Positions 46,951 through 55,178 of a stretch of 64,000 nt of DNA are shown here, piece after piece. This stretch comes from Azospirillum brasilense (GTDB lineage: Bacteria > Pseudomonadota > Alphaproteobacteria > Azospirillales > Azospirillaceae). Position 1 is the stretch's first letter. Each line of letters opens with the position of its first letter. The notes below the pieces were generated by a model that ran no database searches, was not told where the DNA came from, and was given only the letters and a program-made list of their open reading frames with translations. Position numbers and translations under genes: made by a program. The DNA lies in assembly GCF_005222205.1 (NCBI RefSeq), contig NZ_CP032346.1:973001-1037000 (forward strand), given 5' to 3'.

Positions 46951-48567
46951 CTACCCCCTCCCCCTCAGCTCACGCCGGATGATCTTGCCCGTGGTCGTCA
47001 TCGGCAGGCTGTCCACGAACTCCACGGCGCGCGGGTATTCATGGGCGGCGAGGCGGGTCTTCACATGGGCCTGGATTTCCGCCGCCAGTTCGTCGCTGGG
47101 GCGCACGCCGTCCTGGAGGACGATGAAGGCCTTCACGATCTCGGTGCGCAGGGGGTCGGGCACGCCGACCACGGCGGCCATGCGGACGGCGGGGTGGCCG
47201 ATCAGGCAATCCTCGATCTCGCCGGGGCCGATCCGGTAGCCCGCCGACGTGATGACGTCGTCGTCCCGTCCGACGAAGCGGATGTAGCCGTCCGCGTCCA
47301 GCTCGCCCTGGTCGCCGGTGACCAGCCACTCGCCGACAAACTTCGCGGCCGTGGCCTCCGGGTTGTTCCAGTATTGCAGGAACATCACCGGGTCCGGGCG
47401 GTGCACGGCGATCAGGCCGATCTCACCGGGCGGAAGGCGCTTGCCTTGCCCGTCGATCACCGCCACGTCGTGGCCGGGCGCCGGGCGGCCCATGACGCCG
47501 GGCTTCGGCGGCATGACCTTGGCGCAGGAGGACACGATCATGTTGCACTCGGTCTGGCCGTAGAACTCGTTGATGGTCAGCCCGAAGGTCTGGCGGCCCC
47601 AGTCGAGAAGTTCCGCCCCCAGCGTCTCGCCGCCGCTGGCGACGGAGCGCATGCTGTAGGCCCAGCGCGTCTGCGGGTCCTTCACCGCGCGCATCATCTT
47701 CAGCGCGGTCGGCGGCAGGAAGGCGTTGCGCACCTGGAAATCGGCGATCAGGCGGAAGGCCTCCTCCGCGTCGAACTTCTCGAAGCGGTGGGAGACTACG
47801 GTCACGCCATGGTGCCAGGCGGGCATCAGCACGTCCAGCAGGCCGCCGATCCACGCCCAGTCCGCCGGGGTCCAGATGCGGTCGCCCGGCTGGGGGAACA
47901 GGTCGTGGGAAATCTCCACCCCCGGCAGATGGCCGAGCAGCACACGGTGCGCGTGCAGCGCCCCCTTCGGCTGGCCGGTGGTGCCGGAGGTGTAGATGAT
48001 CACCGCCGGGTCGTCGGCCGCCGTGTCCACCGGCGTGAAGTCCTCCGACGCGGCCTCGACCAGCGCGTGCCAATCCAGCTCGCCCTCCCCGGCCTCGTCG
48101 ATGCGCAGGACGAGTTTCAGCTCGGGCAGGCGGTCGCGGATCTCGGCGATCTTGGCCGCACCCACGGCGTCGGTCACCACTGCCCGCGCCCCGCAATTCC
48201 CGAGGCGGTATTCCAGCGCCTCCACCCCGAACAGCGAGAAGAGGGGAACGGCGACGCCGCCCATCTTGTAGACGGCGACGTGGCTGACCGCGGTCTCCGG
48301 CGCCTGGGGCAGCAGGATGCCCACCCGGTCGCCGCGCGCCACCCCATGGGCGGCCAGCGCGTTGGCAAGGCGGTTCGACAGGCGGCGGATGTCGGCGAAG
48401 CTGTAGGTTTCCACCGCGCCGTCCCGGCGCTTGTGGATCAGGGCGGTGCGGTCCGGGTCGCGCTCCGCCCACTTGTCGCAGACGTCCACGCCGATGTTGT
48501 AACGCTCCGGCACCGACCAGACGAAACGGTCGCGCAGGCCCTCGTAGCTGTCCGCTTCCGGCAGCAT
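46951..48567 (-). CDS. Medium-chain acyl-CoA synthetase-like AMP-ligase
   Basis: 538 residues of the ANL superfamily. The P-loop is IIYTSGTTGQPKGA, followed by NEFYGQTECNM, TGDQGELDADGYIRFVGRDDD and the C-terminal Lys in PMTTTGKIIRREL. It activates an acid through an acyl-adenylate and transfers it to CoA. The closest recognised type is the acetyl/medium-chain acyl-CoA synthetase (ACSM-like) group. GGGAGG lies seven bases before ATG 48567; the very long frame upstream is antisense to the next gene. Confidence 0.9.
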   Translation of the reverse strand: MLPEADSYEGLRDRFVWSVPERYNIGVDVCDKWAERDPDRTALIHKRRDGAVETYSFADIRRLSNRLANALAAHGVARGDRVGILLPQAPETAVSHVAVYKMGGVAVPLFSLFGVEALEYRLGNCGARAVVTDAVGAAKIAEIRDRLPELKLVLRIDEAGEGELDWHALVEAASEDFTPVDTAADDPAVIIYTSGTTGQPKGALHAHRVLLGHLPGVEISHDLFPQPGDRIWTPADWAWIGGLLDVLMPAWHHGVTVVSHRFEKFDAEEAFRLIADFQVRNAFLPPTALKMMRAVKDPQTRWAYSMRSVASGGETLGAELLDWGRQTFGLTINEFYGQTECNMIVSSCAKVMPPKPGVMGRPAPGHDVAVIDGQGKRLPPGEIGLIAVHRPDPVMFLQYWNNPEATAAKFVGEWLVTGDQGELDADGYIRFVGRDDDVITSAGYRIGPGEIEDCLIGHPAVRMAAVVGVPDPLRTEIVKAFIVLQDGVRPSDELAAEIQAHVKTRLAAHEYPRAVEFVDSLPMTTTGKIIRRELRGRG

Positions 48568-48716
48568 GCTTTTCCTCCCGACAGGTTCTTGCCGGCCGCT
48601 TGGACGCGGCCATTTGGTTTCATCATAGGGGCAACGGCGGCGTTCCGTCACGCGAACGGAATAGTTTGCGGGGCTGCCATGTTTACGGGGGCAGGTTCCG
48701 TTCCGTGGGGTTCGAG

Positions 48717-49262
48717 ATGAAGGCCAAGGGGATTGTTGTGGTTGTGTTGTCCGTGGGCCTGCTGGCCGGCTGCGCCAGCCCCTATGGCTATGGGTATGGC
48801 GGCGGGTATGGTGGCGGCGGGTACGGAGCCAATTACGGCGGCGGCTACGCTCCCGGCTATGGCAACAAGGCGACGGCGGGAACGCTGCTCGGCGGCGTGG
48901 CCGGCGGCCTCGCCGGGTCGCGCTTCGGCGGCGGCACGGGCAAGCTGGTGGCGGTCGGCGTCGGCACGCTGCTCGGCGCCGCGCTCGGCAACGCCGCCGG
49001 CCAGTCGATGGACCGCGCCGACCTGATGTACGCGCAGCAGGCCGCGGGGCAGGCCTACATGGCGCCGACCGGCGCCACCGTGCAGTGGAACAACCCGCAG
49101 ACCGGCAACTGGGGCACCTACACCCCCACCCGCGACGGCACCGGCCCCTATGGCGAGCCGTGCCGGGAGTTCCAGACCAGCATCGTGGTCGGCGGGCAGC
49201 TTCAGCAGGGCTACGGCACCGCCTGCCGCCAGTCGGACGGAAGCTGGCGCATGGTGAGCTGA
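48717..49262 (+). CDS. Glycine-zipper outer-membrane lipoprotein (17-kDa antigen-like)
   Basis: 181 residues. A lipobox (LLAGC, Cys at about 18) is followed by a Gly/Tyr-rich stretch, then a glycine zipper (GTLLGGVAGGLAGSRFGGGTGKLVAVGVGTLLGAALGNAAG). The C-terminal beta domain has two cysteines (PCREFQ and TACRQSDGSW), as in rickettsial 17-kDa surface antigens. It is probably an outer-membrane structural lipoprotein. Confidence 0.88.
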   Translation: MKAKGIVVVVLSVGLLAGCASPYGYGYGGGYGGGGYGANYGGGYAPGYGNKATAGTLLGGVAGGLAGSRFGGGTGKLVAVGVGTLLGAALGNAAGQSMDRADLMYAQQAAGQAYMAPTGATVQWNNPQTGNWGTYTPTRDGTGPYGEPCREFQTSIVVGGQLQQGYGTACRQSDGSWRMVS

Positions 49263-49316
49263 CGCACCCCACGCACGCCCTTCAACCAGGCGGGGAAATG
49301 CTCTAGACAGACGGGC

Positions 49317-51479
49317 ATGGCGACGATCAAGGACGTGCTGGCCGCGGCGCTGGCCCACCATCAGGCCGGCCGGCTGGCGCAGGCCGCCGCCGGCTATCAG
49401 TCCGTCCTCGACACCCTGCCCGACCATCCCGACGCCCTGCATCTGCTGGGCGTCGTCTATCTCCAGGCCGGGCACCCGGCGGAGGCCGAGCCGCGCATCC
49501 GCGCCGCCCTCCGCGCCGACGCCACCGTCGCCGATTACCACGACAACCTCGGCAGCGCGTTGCGCGCCCTGGACCGGGCGGCGGAGGCGGCCGACGCCCA
49601 CCGCGCGGCGATCCGCCTGCGCCCGGCCTTCGCGCAGGCCCATTACAACCTCGGCAACGCGCTGGACCGGCTGGGCCGGCTGGAGGAGGCAGCGGACGCC
49701 TACCGGCAGGCCGCCGCGCTGCGCCCCGGCTACGCGCGGGCGCGCTTCAACCTCGGCAACACGCTGACGGCGCTCGGGCGGCTGGCCGAGGCGGACGACG
49801 CCTTCCGCGCCGCACTGGCCGACGATCCCGGATTCGGGGAAGCGCACGCCAACCGGGCCTCGCTGATGTTGCAACGCGGCCGGGCGGCGGACGCGCAGGG
49901 AGCCTTGCGCCGCGCGCTGGCGCTGCGCCCCGACCACGCCACGGCGCTCGCCAACCTGTCGGCCGCCTTGATCGCCCTCGACGCCCCCATGGACGCCGAG
50001 CGGGCGGCCCGCCGCGCCGAACGCGTGCGCCCGGACTTCGCAGAGGCCGCGCTGCGCCGGGGCGACGCGCTGCAAAAGCGCAACCGTCTGGCCGAGGCCG
50101 CCCGCGCCTACGCCCGGGCCGCCGCCCTGTGCCCCGATCTGGCGGAGGCCTATGCGAACCTCGCGCTGGTCCGCCAGACGCAAGGCGACCTGGATGCCGC
50201 TGAGGCCGGCTACCGCCGCGCGCTGACGCTGCGGCCCGATCTGGCCGAGGTGCGCTCCAACCTCGCCTATTTGGAGCTGTTCCGGCCCGGCGTCACGCTG
50301 GCCCGCGTGCTGGAGGCGCACCGGGGTTGGAACGCCCTGCACGGCGCGCCGTTGCGCGCCGAATGGGCGCCCCGCGCCCCGGCGGTGCGGGACGGCACCC
50401 GCCCGCTGCGCGTCGGCATCCTGTCCGGTGACTTCCGCCGCCACCCGGCGGGGCAGTTCGCCGTGCGGGCGGTGGAGGCGCTGCCGGACTTCGGCGTCGA
50501 ACTGACCCTCTACGCCAACCAGTTGGAAGCGGACGACCTGACCGACCGCTTCCGCGCCGCAGCGGCGCGCTGGGTGCCGGTCGCCGACCGGACCGACGCT
50601 GAACTTGCAACATCGATCCGCGACGACCGGCTGGACGTGCTGATCGACCTCGCCGGGCACAACGCCCGTGGGCGGCTGGGCGTCTTCGCGCGCAAGCCGG
50701 CGCCGGTCCAGGTGGCGTGGTCGGGCTACATGGCGACCACCGGGCTCGCCGCCATGGACGCGCTGGTCGCCGACGCCCACCATGTGCCGGAGGGGGCGGA
50801 GCGCTTCTACAGCGAGCGCATCCTGCGCATGCCCGACGCCTTCATCGCCTACGACCCGCCGCCGGACGCGCCGGAGCCCGGACCGCCGCCCTGCCTGACC
50901 GGCCAGCCCGTCACCTTCGGCGTCTTCAACATCCTGACCAAGCTGACCGACGAGGTGCTGTCCACCTGGGCCGCCCTGCTCGCCCACGTGCCCGAGTCGC
51001 GCCTGCTGCTGAAGACCAAGGCGCTGTCCTGCCCGGAAACCGCCGCCCAGTGGCGCGGACGGCTGGCCGCGGCGGGCATCGCGCCGGAGCGGCTGATCCT
51101 GGCCGGGGCGACCCCCAGCCGGGAGCATATGGGCTGGTGCGCCCGCGTCGACGTGGCGCTCGACCCCTTCCCCTTCGCCGGCAGCACGACGACTCTGGAG
51201 ACCCTGTGGATGGGCGTGCCGGTCGTCACCCTGCCCGGCGAGACCTTTTCCAGCCGCCATTCCCTGGCGTTCCTGAGCGTGACGGGGGTGGAGGGCTGCA
51301 TCGCCCGCGACCCGGCGGACTATGTGAGCCTCGCCGCCGGCTGGGCCGCCGCCCCGGCGCGGCTGGCGGAGCTGCGCCGGACCCTGCGCCCGCGCATGGC
51401 GGCCGGACCGCTGTGCGACGGGCGGCGCTTGGCCGAGGCGCTGGCGGCGTCTCTGCGCGATGTGGCGAAAGACGCCTAG
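49317..51479 (+). CDS. TPR-containing O-GlcNAc transferase-like enzyme (GT41)
   Basis: 720 residues. Residues 1-330 are about nine tetratricopeptide repeats (for example DYHDNLGSALRALDRAAEAADAHRAA). Residues 360-710 form a GT41 catalytic domain: VGILSGDFRRHPAGQF, DVLIDLAGHNARGRLGVFARKPAPVQVAWSGY, LLLKTKALSC, and DVALDPFPFAGSTTTLETLWMGVPVVTLPG for UDP-sugar binding. It probably O-glycosylates proteins, such as flagellin or surface proteins, in the cytoplasm. A weak terminator-like hairpin follows it. Confidence 0.9.
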   Translation: MATIKDVLAAALAHHQAGRLAQAAAGYQSVLDTLPDHPDALHLLGVVYLQAGHPAEAEPRIRAALRADATVADYHDNLGSALRALDRAAEAADAHRAAIRLRPAFAQAHYNLGNALDRLGRLEEAADAYRQAAALRPGYARARFNLGNTLTALGRLAEADDAFRAALADDPGFGEAHANRASLMLQRGRAADAQGALRRALALRPDHATALANLSAALIALDAPMDAERAARRAERVRPDFAEAALRRGDALQKRNRLAEAARAYARAAALCPDLAEAYANLALVRQTQGDLDAAEAGYRRALTLRPDLAEVRSNLAYLELFRPGVTLARVLEAHRGWNALHGAPLRAEWAPRAPAVRDGTRPLRVGILSGDFRRHPAGQFAVRAVEALPDFGVELTLYANQLEADDLTDRFRAAAARWVPVADRTDAELATSIRDDRLDVLIDLAGHNARGRLGVFARKPAPVQVAWSGYMATTGLAAMDALVADAHHVPEGAERFYSERILRMPDAFIAYDPPPDAPEPGPPPCLTGQPVTFGVFNILTKLTDEVLSTWAALLAHVPESRLLLKTKALSCPETAAQWRGRLAAAGIAPERLILAGATPSREHMGWCARVDVALDPFPFAGSTTTLETLWMGVPVVTLPGETFSSRHSLAFLSVTGVEGCIARDPADYVSLAAGWAAAPARLAELRRTLRPRMAAGPLCDGRRLAEALAASLRDVAKDA

Positions 51480-51501
51480 CCTTTCCGGATAGGACACCCC
51501 A

Positions 51502-51520
51502 AACCCCTAAATTGGGGGTT
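51502..51520 (+). terminator. Possible terminator after the OGT-like gene
   Basis: AACCCC (51502-51507) pairs with GGGGTT (51515-51520) around a 7-base AT-rich loop, 23 bp after the stop. Only a short T-rich stretch follows, so function is uncertain. The next 70 bases are AT-rich and may hold the promoter of the small downstream gene. Confidence 0.35.
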
Positions 51521-51593
51521 GTTTGGTCACTGAATTTTCGTCACATGTTGTATATCAGATTCATCAAGGGTCGTGACGCCCAGGGGGTCCTGG

Positions 51594-51839
51594 ATGCTGA
51601 ACCTTTTGGCTGTTCGCACGGCCATCGAGGACGTGGAGCAAGCCATCGCCGCGACACTGGCGCCGGAGACGCTGGCCGCCAAGACGGTCGCCACCAACCG
51701 GCGGGCGCTGGCGCGTCTCTACACCGCCTATGCCCAGGGGCTTCTCAAGCGGCACGGCATCTCCGTGGATCTGGACGACATCTGCGGGCAATGCTGCCGC
51801 GACTGCCCGGACGGACGCTGCGCCCGCCTTCCCTCCTGA
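51594..51839 (+). CDS. Small Cys-rich hypothetical protein
   Basis: 81 residues. The N-terminal part is helical (LLAVRTAIEDVEQAIAATLAPETL). The C-terminus carries five cysteines in CGQCCRDCPDGRC, a probable metal site or disulfide cluster. I do not recognise the family. AGGGGG lies six bases before the ATG. It converges on the TPR glycosyltransferase gene, with 1 bp between the stops. Confidence 0.6.
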   Translation: MLNLLAVRTAIEDVEQAIAATLAPETLAAKTVATNRRALARLYTAYAQGLLKRHGISVDLDDICGQCCRDCPDGRCARLPS

Positions 51840-51840
51840 G

Positions 51841-53508
51841 TCACTTTTCGCCGATGAAGCGGACCCAGGGGAAATCCAGAATGTCGAACCAGCGCACCCG
51901 CAGCCCCTGCCGCTCCAGCGCGTCGAGCACCGCGAAGGGCGCCGCCTGGTCCAGCATCCAGAACCCGCGCCCCTCCCGCAGATAGGCCCCGATGTAGGCT
52001 GCGGTCGAAGCGAGGAAGGCGCGTCCCAACGGAGTCGGCTGGAACCCGGCGAAGCAGACGGTGATCTCCCGCGTCGGGCCGCGCCAGCGGGCGTCGCGCA
52101 GCAGCCCGACGTCGGCCCCCTCCAGCAGCGCCGCCACCGCGCCCGGGTCCCCGTCCAGCGTGCAATCGGCGTCCAGATGCAGCAGGGGCCGCCCCCAGCG
52201 CGTCATGAGCTGGTGCCAGCGCAGGAACCGGATGCAGGCGTAGTAGGTGGTGCGCCGATGGTCGTCCCACCCGGTGAAGTCCACCCGTTCCCGGCTGCAG
52301 CTTAAAGGCAGACGCTCCCGCCGCCGGGCGAGGTCGGCCAGGGTCTCCGGCGAGGGGTTCACGACATGGACGTGGACCGCCACGCCGCCGCCCGCCGCCT
52401 CCACCGAATCGAGCAGGGCCGTGGCGAAGCGCCGGTAATAGCCGTCGTCGCAGGACACCGCCAGCAGCGGCCCGTTCCGCGTGGGCGGTTCAGCCAGCAG
52501 TTCCAGCGGCGGGAAGGCGCCGAGCAGCGAGTCGGCGTCGGGAAGCCTGTCCAGCCCCCGCCGTCCGGCCCGCACCATCGACCACAGGCGCAGTTCGAAA
52601 TCCGCTTCAACCTCGGCCGCCGTGAAGCGCCGGGAGACGCGCCGCATGAAGCGGGCGGCGAGGTCCGTCCGTCCGCACCGGTAGAAGCGGTAGGCGACCA
52701 CGGCCGCCGCCCGCGTGTCGCGCGGGTTGCGGCGCAGAACCGTCAGGGCGGTCCGGGCGGCGCGGTCGAGCAGGCTTTCCGTCGCCTGCCCGGCCTGGAC
52801 GAGCGCCAGCGCCGCCCCGATCAACGCATCCGCCGCCGCACCGTGTTGCGGATCGGCGGCCAGGGCGCGGGCCAGGGCACGCCCCGCGCGCTCCACCAAA
52901 TCCGGATCGAGACGCCGGGCGTGCGACAGCGGGCGGTCCAGCCCGGCCTCGGCGAGCGCGCTCACCGCGGCGTTGTGGAGCGCGTCGGGATGGGCAGGCG
53001 CCAGGGCCACCGCCTGCCGGCGCAGCCGCGCCGCGTCCTCCGCCCGGCCCAGCGCCGCCAGGGCGTTGGCGCGGTTGACGCGCGCCTCGGCGAAGTCGGG
53101 CCGCCGGGCCAGCGCCTGGGCGAAGGCCGCCGCGGCACCCGCCGCGTCGCCGTGCTCCAGCCGCAGCCCACCCAGCGTGAAGGCGGTCTGGACATCCGCA
53201 GGGTCGAGCGCCGCCGTGCGGGCGTAGGCGCGCTCCGCCGCGTCGGACTGCCCCGCCGCGCGCAGGGTCCGCGCCAGATTGCCGAGGAAATCCGCGTCAC
53301 TGGGCAGCAGCGCCACGGCACGGCGCAGCAGCGGCAGGGCCGCTCCCGGCCGGCCGCTCTGGCTTTCCAGGACGCCCAGCAGGTGAAGCGCGTCGGGATG
53401 GCCCGGCTGGCTGCGCAGGATGCTATGATAGAGGGGCCGGGCCGCGTCCAGCCGGCCCGCCTGATGGTGGCCGACCGCGGCGGCCAGGGCATCCCGAAGT
53501 GTCACCAT
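51841..53508 (-). CDS. TPR protein with C-terminal glycosyltransferase-like domain
   Basis: 555 residues. The first 170 are TPRs whose start (DALAAAVGHHQAGRLDAARPLYHSI, HPDALHLLGVL) is close to that of the OGT-like protein 49317-51479. The C-terminal 250 residues instead resemble a GT-A-type domain: LLAVSCDDGYYRRFATALLDSV, RFLRWHQLM, and a DxD in LHLDADCTLDGD. Acceptor and donor are unknown. It may act in the same glycosylation pathway, on the opposite strand. Confidence 0.72.
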   Translation of the reverse strand: MVTLRDALAAAVGHHQAGRLDAARPLYHSILRSQPGHPDALHLLGVLESQSGRPGAALPLLRRAVALLPSDADFLGNLARTLRAAGQSDAAERAYARTAALDPADVQTAFTLGGLRLEHGDAAGAAAAFAQALARRPDFAEARVNRANALAALGRAEDAARLRRQAVALAPAHPDALHNAAVSALAEAGLDRPLSHARRLDPDLVERAGRALARALAADPQHGAAADALIGAALALVQAGQATESLLDRAARTALTVLRRNPRDTRAAAVVAYRFYRCGRTDLAARFMRRVSRRFTAAEVEADFELRLWSMVRAGRRGLDRLPDADSLLGAFPPLELLAEPPTRNGPLLAVSCDDGYYRRFATALLDSVEAAGGGVAVHVHVVNPSPETLADLARRRERLPLSCSRERVDFTGWDDHRRTTYYACIRFLRWHQLMTRWGRPLLHLDADCTLDGDPGAVAALLEGADVGLLRDARWRGPTREITVCFAGFQPTPLGRAFLASTAAYIGAYLREGRGFWMLDQAAPFAVLDALERQGLRVRWFDILDFPWVRFIGEK

Positions 53509-53589
53509 GCCGCCTGTCTACACGCGCCGCCGGGCCGGAGTCCATGCGGCGCAGCGGTCGGGGGCGCCGCCTGTTGCGAAGGAGAGACC

Positions 53590-54354
53590 ATGGCCGACCG
53601 GCCGCTCGTCAGCGTCATCACGCCAAGCTGGGGACGGGAGGATGTCCTGCCGCTGTGCCACGCGCGCGTGCTGTCGCAGACCGTCCCCGACATCGAATGG
53701 CTGGTGTTCGACGACAGCCCGCGCCCGTCCGCCTATCTCCAGCCGCTCGCCGGGCCGCGGCTGAAGTATTTCTATGCACCGCGCCGCTACGCCATCGGGG
53801 AGAAGCGCAACATCCTGGCCGAGCACGCGCGCGGCGAGATCATCGTCCATTTCGACGACGACGACTTCTACGCCCCCCACTATGTGGAGCGGCTGCTCGG
53901 CTGGCTGGAGGCGGGCCACGATGCGGTGACCCTGTCCGGCTGGTTCCTGCACAGCATGGTGCACGGGACCTTCGGCTATTGGGACACGGCGCGCGGCGGC
54001 TCCCACCATCGCTGGGGCCGGACGACGCGCGCCTATGTCGAGGCGCCGGACGCGCCGCCGTCCGACGACAATCTGCTGGGCTATGGCTTCTCCTACGCCT
54101 ACCGGCGGTCGGTGTGGGAGGCGGTGCGCTTCCCGCCGGTCAACGCCTGTGAGGACGCCCCGTTCATGAAGAGCGCGCGGGAACGCTTCCGCGTCGCTGC
54201 CTTTCCGGACGCCGAGGGGCTGTGCCTGCACACCCTGCACGCTCGCAGCACCAGCCTGTGCCTGCCCCAATACGAGCTGCCGCCCCTGCTGCTGGAGCGC
54301 CTGTTCGGACCGGACATCGCGGCGTACACCGGGGGTGGCGGGGGTCAGACCTGA
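53590..54354 (+). CDS. GT2 family glycosyltransferase
   Basis: 254 residues. The GT-A nucleotide-sugar motif begins at once (PLVSVITPSWGREDVLPLCHARVLSQT). The DxD is within IIVHFDDDDFYAPHYVERL, and EDAPFMKSARERF supplies the acceptor-side Glu-Asp. GGAGAGA lies close upstream of the ATG. It completes the glycosylation cluster and overlaps the end of the small opposite-strand gene by 10 bp. No membrane helix, so cytoplasmic. Confidence 0.9.
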   Translation: MADRPLVSVITPSWGREDVLPLCHARVLSQTVPDIEWLVFDDSPRPSAYLQPLAGPRLKYFYAPRRYAIGEKRNILAEHARGEIIVHFDDDDFYAPHYVERLLGWLEAGHDAVTLSGWFLHSMVHGTFGYWDTARGGSHHRWGRTTRAYVEAPDAPPSDDNLLGYGFSYAYRRSVWEAVRFPPVNACEDAPFMKSARERFRVAAFPDAEGLCLHTLHARSTSLCLPQYELPPLLLERLFGPDIAAYTGGGGGQT

Positions 54355-54578
54355 ACGTCGAGATACATGCCGCGGCGGTAATTGCGCGGCAGCGTCAGGA
54401 TGCCGTTCACCAGAAGGCTCGCCAGTTCGCGGACGCTGGGGATGCGCTGGCGCCCGCCGCCGACCTGCTCCGCCCGGTTGCGGACGCCGACCGCGCCCGG
54501 CGACGCGACGCGCCCGCCGCCGACCTCGGAGCGGATCGGTTCGTTGGAGCGGTCACCGGTGCGTCGTGTTTCAACCAT
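54345..54578 (-). CDS. Small basic hypothetical protein, uncertain
   Basis: 77 residues, rich in Arg and Gly, ending RNYRRGMYLDVQV. No family is recognised, no signal peptide is visible and no clear ribosome site precedes the ATG. Its 3' end overlaps the GT2 gene. The reading frame is intact and flanked by AT-rich sequence upstream, which keeps it plausible. It could be a spurious frame. Confidence 0.4.
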   Translation of the reverse strand: MVETRRTGDRSNEPIRSEVGGGRVASPGAVGVRNRAEQVGGGRQRIPSVRELASLLVNGILTLPRNYRRGMYLDVQV

Positions 54579-54680
54579 GCTGAATGTCTACAGCAAATTC
54601 CGTCCCATCGGCAAGGCGGAGCCGGCGCGGTCCATCCGTTGTCGCGCATGGGAGACGCCAAAGCACGGCGGCATTGATAG

Positions 54681-54820
54681 CCCTCTCCCGCCCCGGGAGA
54701 GGGAAGGGACCCGTGCGAAGCGTGGGGAGGGTGAGGGTGCCGCCAAGGAGCGGCGGTTTGATCCTCGCACGACCCTCACCCGGCCGCTTTGCGGCCACCC
54801 TCTCCCGGGACGGGAGAGGG
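54681..54820. repeat. Palindromic intergenic repeat, copy 5
   Basis: Terminal hairpins at 54681-54703 and 54798-54820 are the same CCCTCTCCCG/CGGGAGAGGG units as in copy 4. The internal GATCCTCGCACGACCCTCACCC is a near reverse complement of the copy 4 interior. It occupies the middle of the gene-free stretch 54579-54971. Confidence 0.8.
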
Positions 54821-54845
54821 AACTGACCTCAACCGGCCCCCTCGC

Positions 54846-54897
54846 TTGACAAACTGTTATATCAGCGGTAACCGATACGTCTCTAAACCTTACGGTT
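54846..54897. promoter_or_regulatory. AT-rich promoter/operator-like island
   Basis: TTGACA at 54846-54851 is followed by the near-dyad GTTAT-N7-GTAAC (54856-54872) and the small hairpin AAACC-TTAC-GGTTT near 54885. On the other strand TATAAC could be a -10. No gene begins downstream on the plus strand. The rest of 54579-54971 outside this island and repeat copy 5 shows nothing that I can support. Confidence 0.3.
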
Positions 54898-54971
54898 TGG
54901 ATGGGAATAGGTGGTTCGGGGCGTCGGAGGGAAGTCCATAACAATAAGCGCCCCGATCCGCCTTTTCCCCT

Positions 54972-55178
54972 TCACCGCAGCCAGGCGGTCAGCGCCGTCA
55001 ACGCGCTCAGCACCAGCACATAAAGCGCCAGGTCGAACAGCGGCGGGTGCCAGACCCAGCCGTAGAACCCCGCCGCGCGCAAGCCGCGCCGCAGCAGGCC
55101 CGACACGAACCAGGCCACAATGGCCAGGATCAGCAGCGGGGGGATGAACAGCCCGTAGATGTCGATTTCGCCGATCAT
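54972..55178 (-). CDS. DUF1656 (AaeX-like) membrane protein
   Basis: 68 residues with two transmembrane helices (about 10-30 and 45-65). The start MIGEIDIYGLFIPPLL and the ending are typical of DUF1656, the AaeX-like small subunit of FUSC efflux systems. The start overlaps the FUSC stop by 4 bp, so it is the last gene of the efflux operon. Confidence 0.88.
   Translation of the reverse strand: MIGEIDIYGLFIPPLLILAIVAWFVSGLLRRGLRAAGFYGWVWHPPLFDLALYVLVLSALTALTAWLR

Noticed and set aside
48648..51497. 949-codon open frame opposite the OGT-like gene
   Set aside because: Composition is that of an antisense shadow; the plus strand encodes clear TPR and GT41 motifs.
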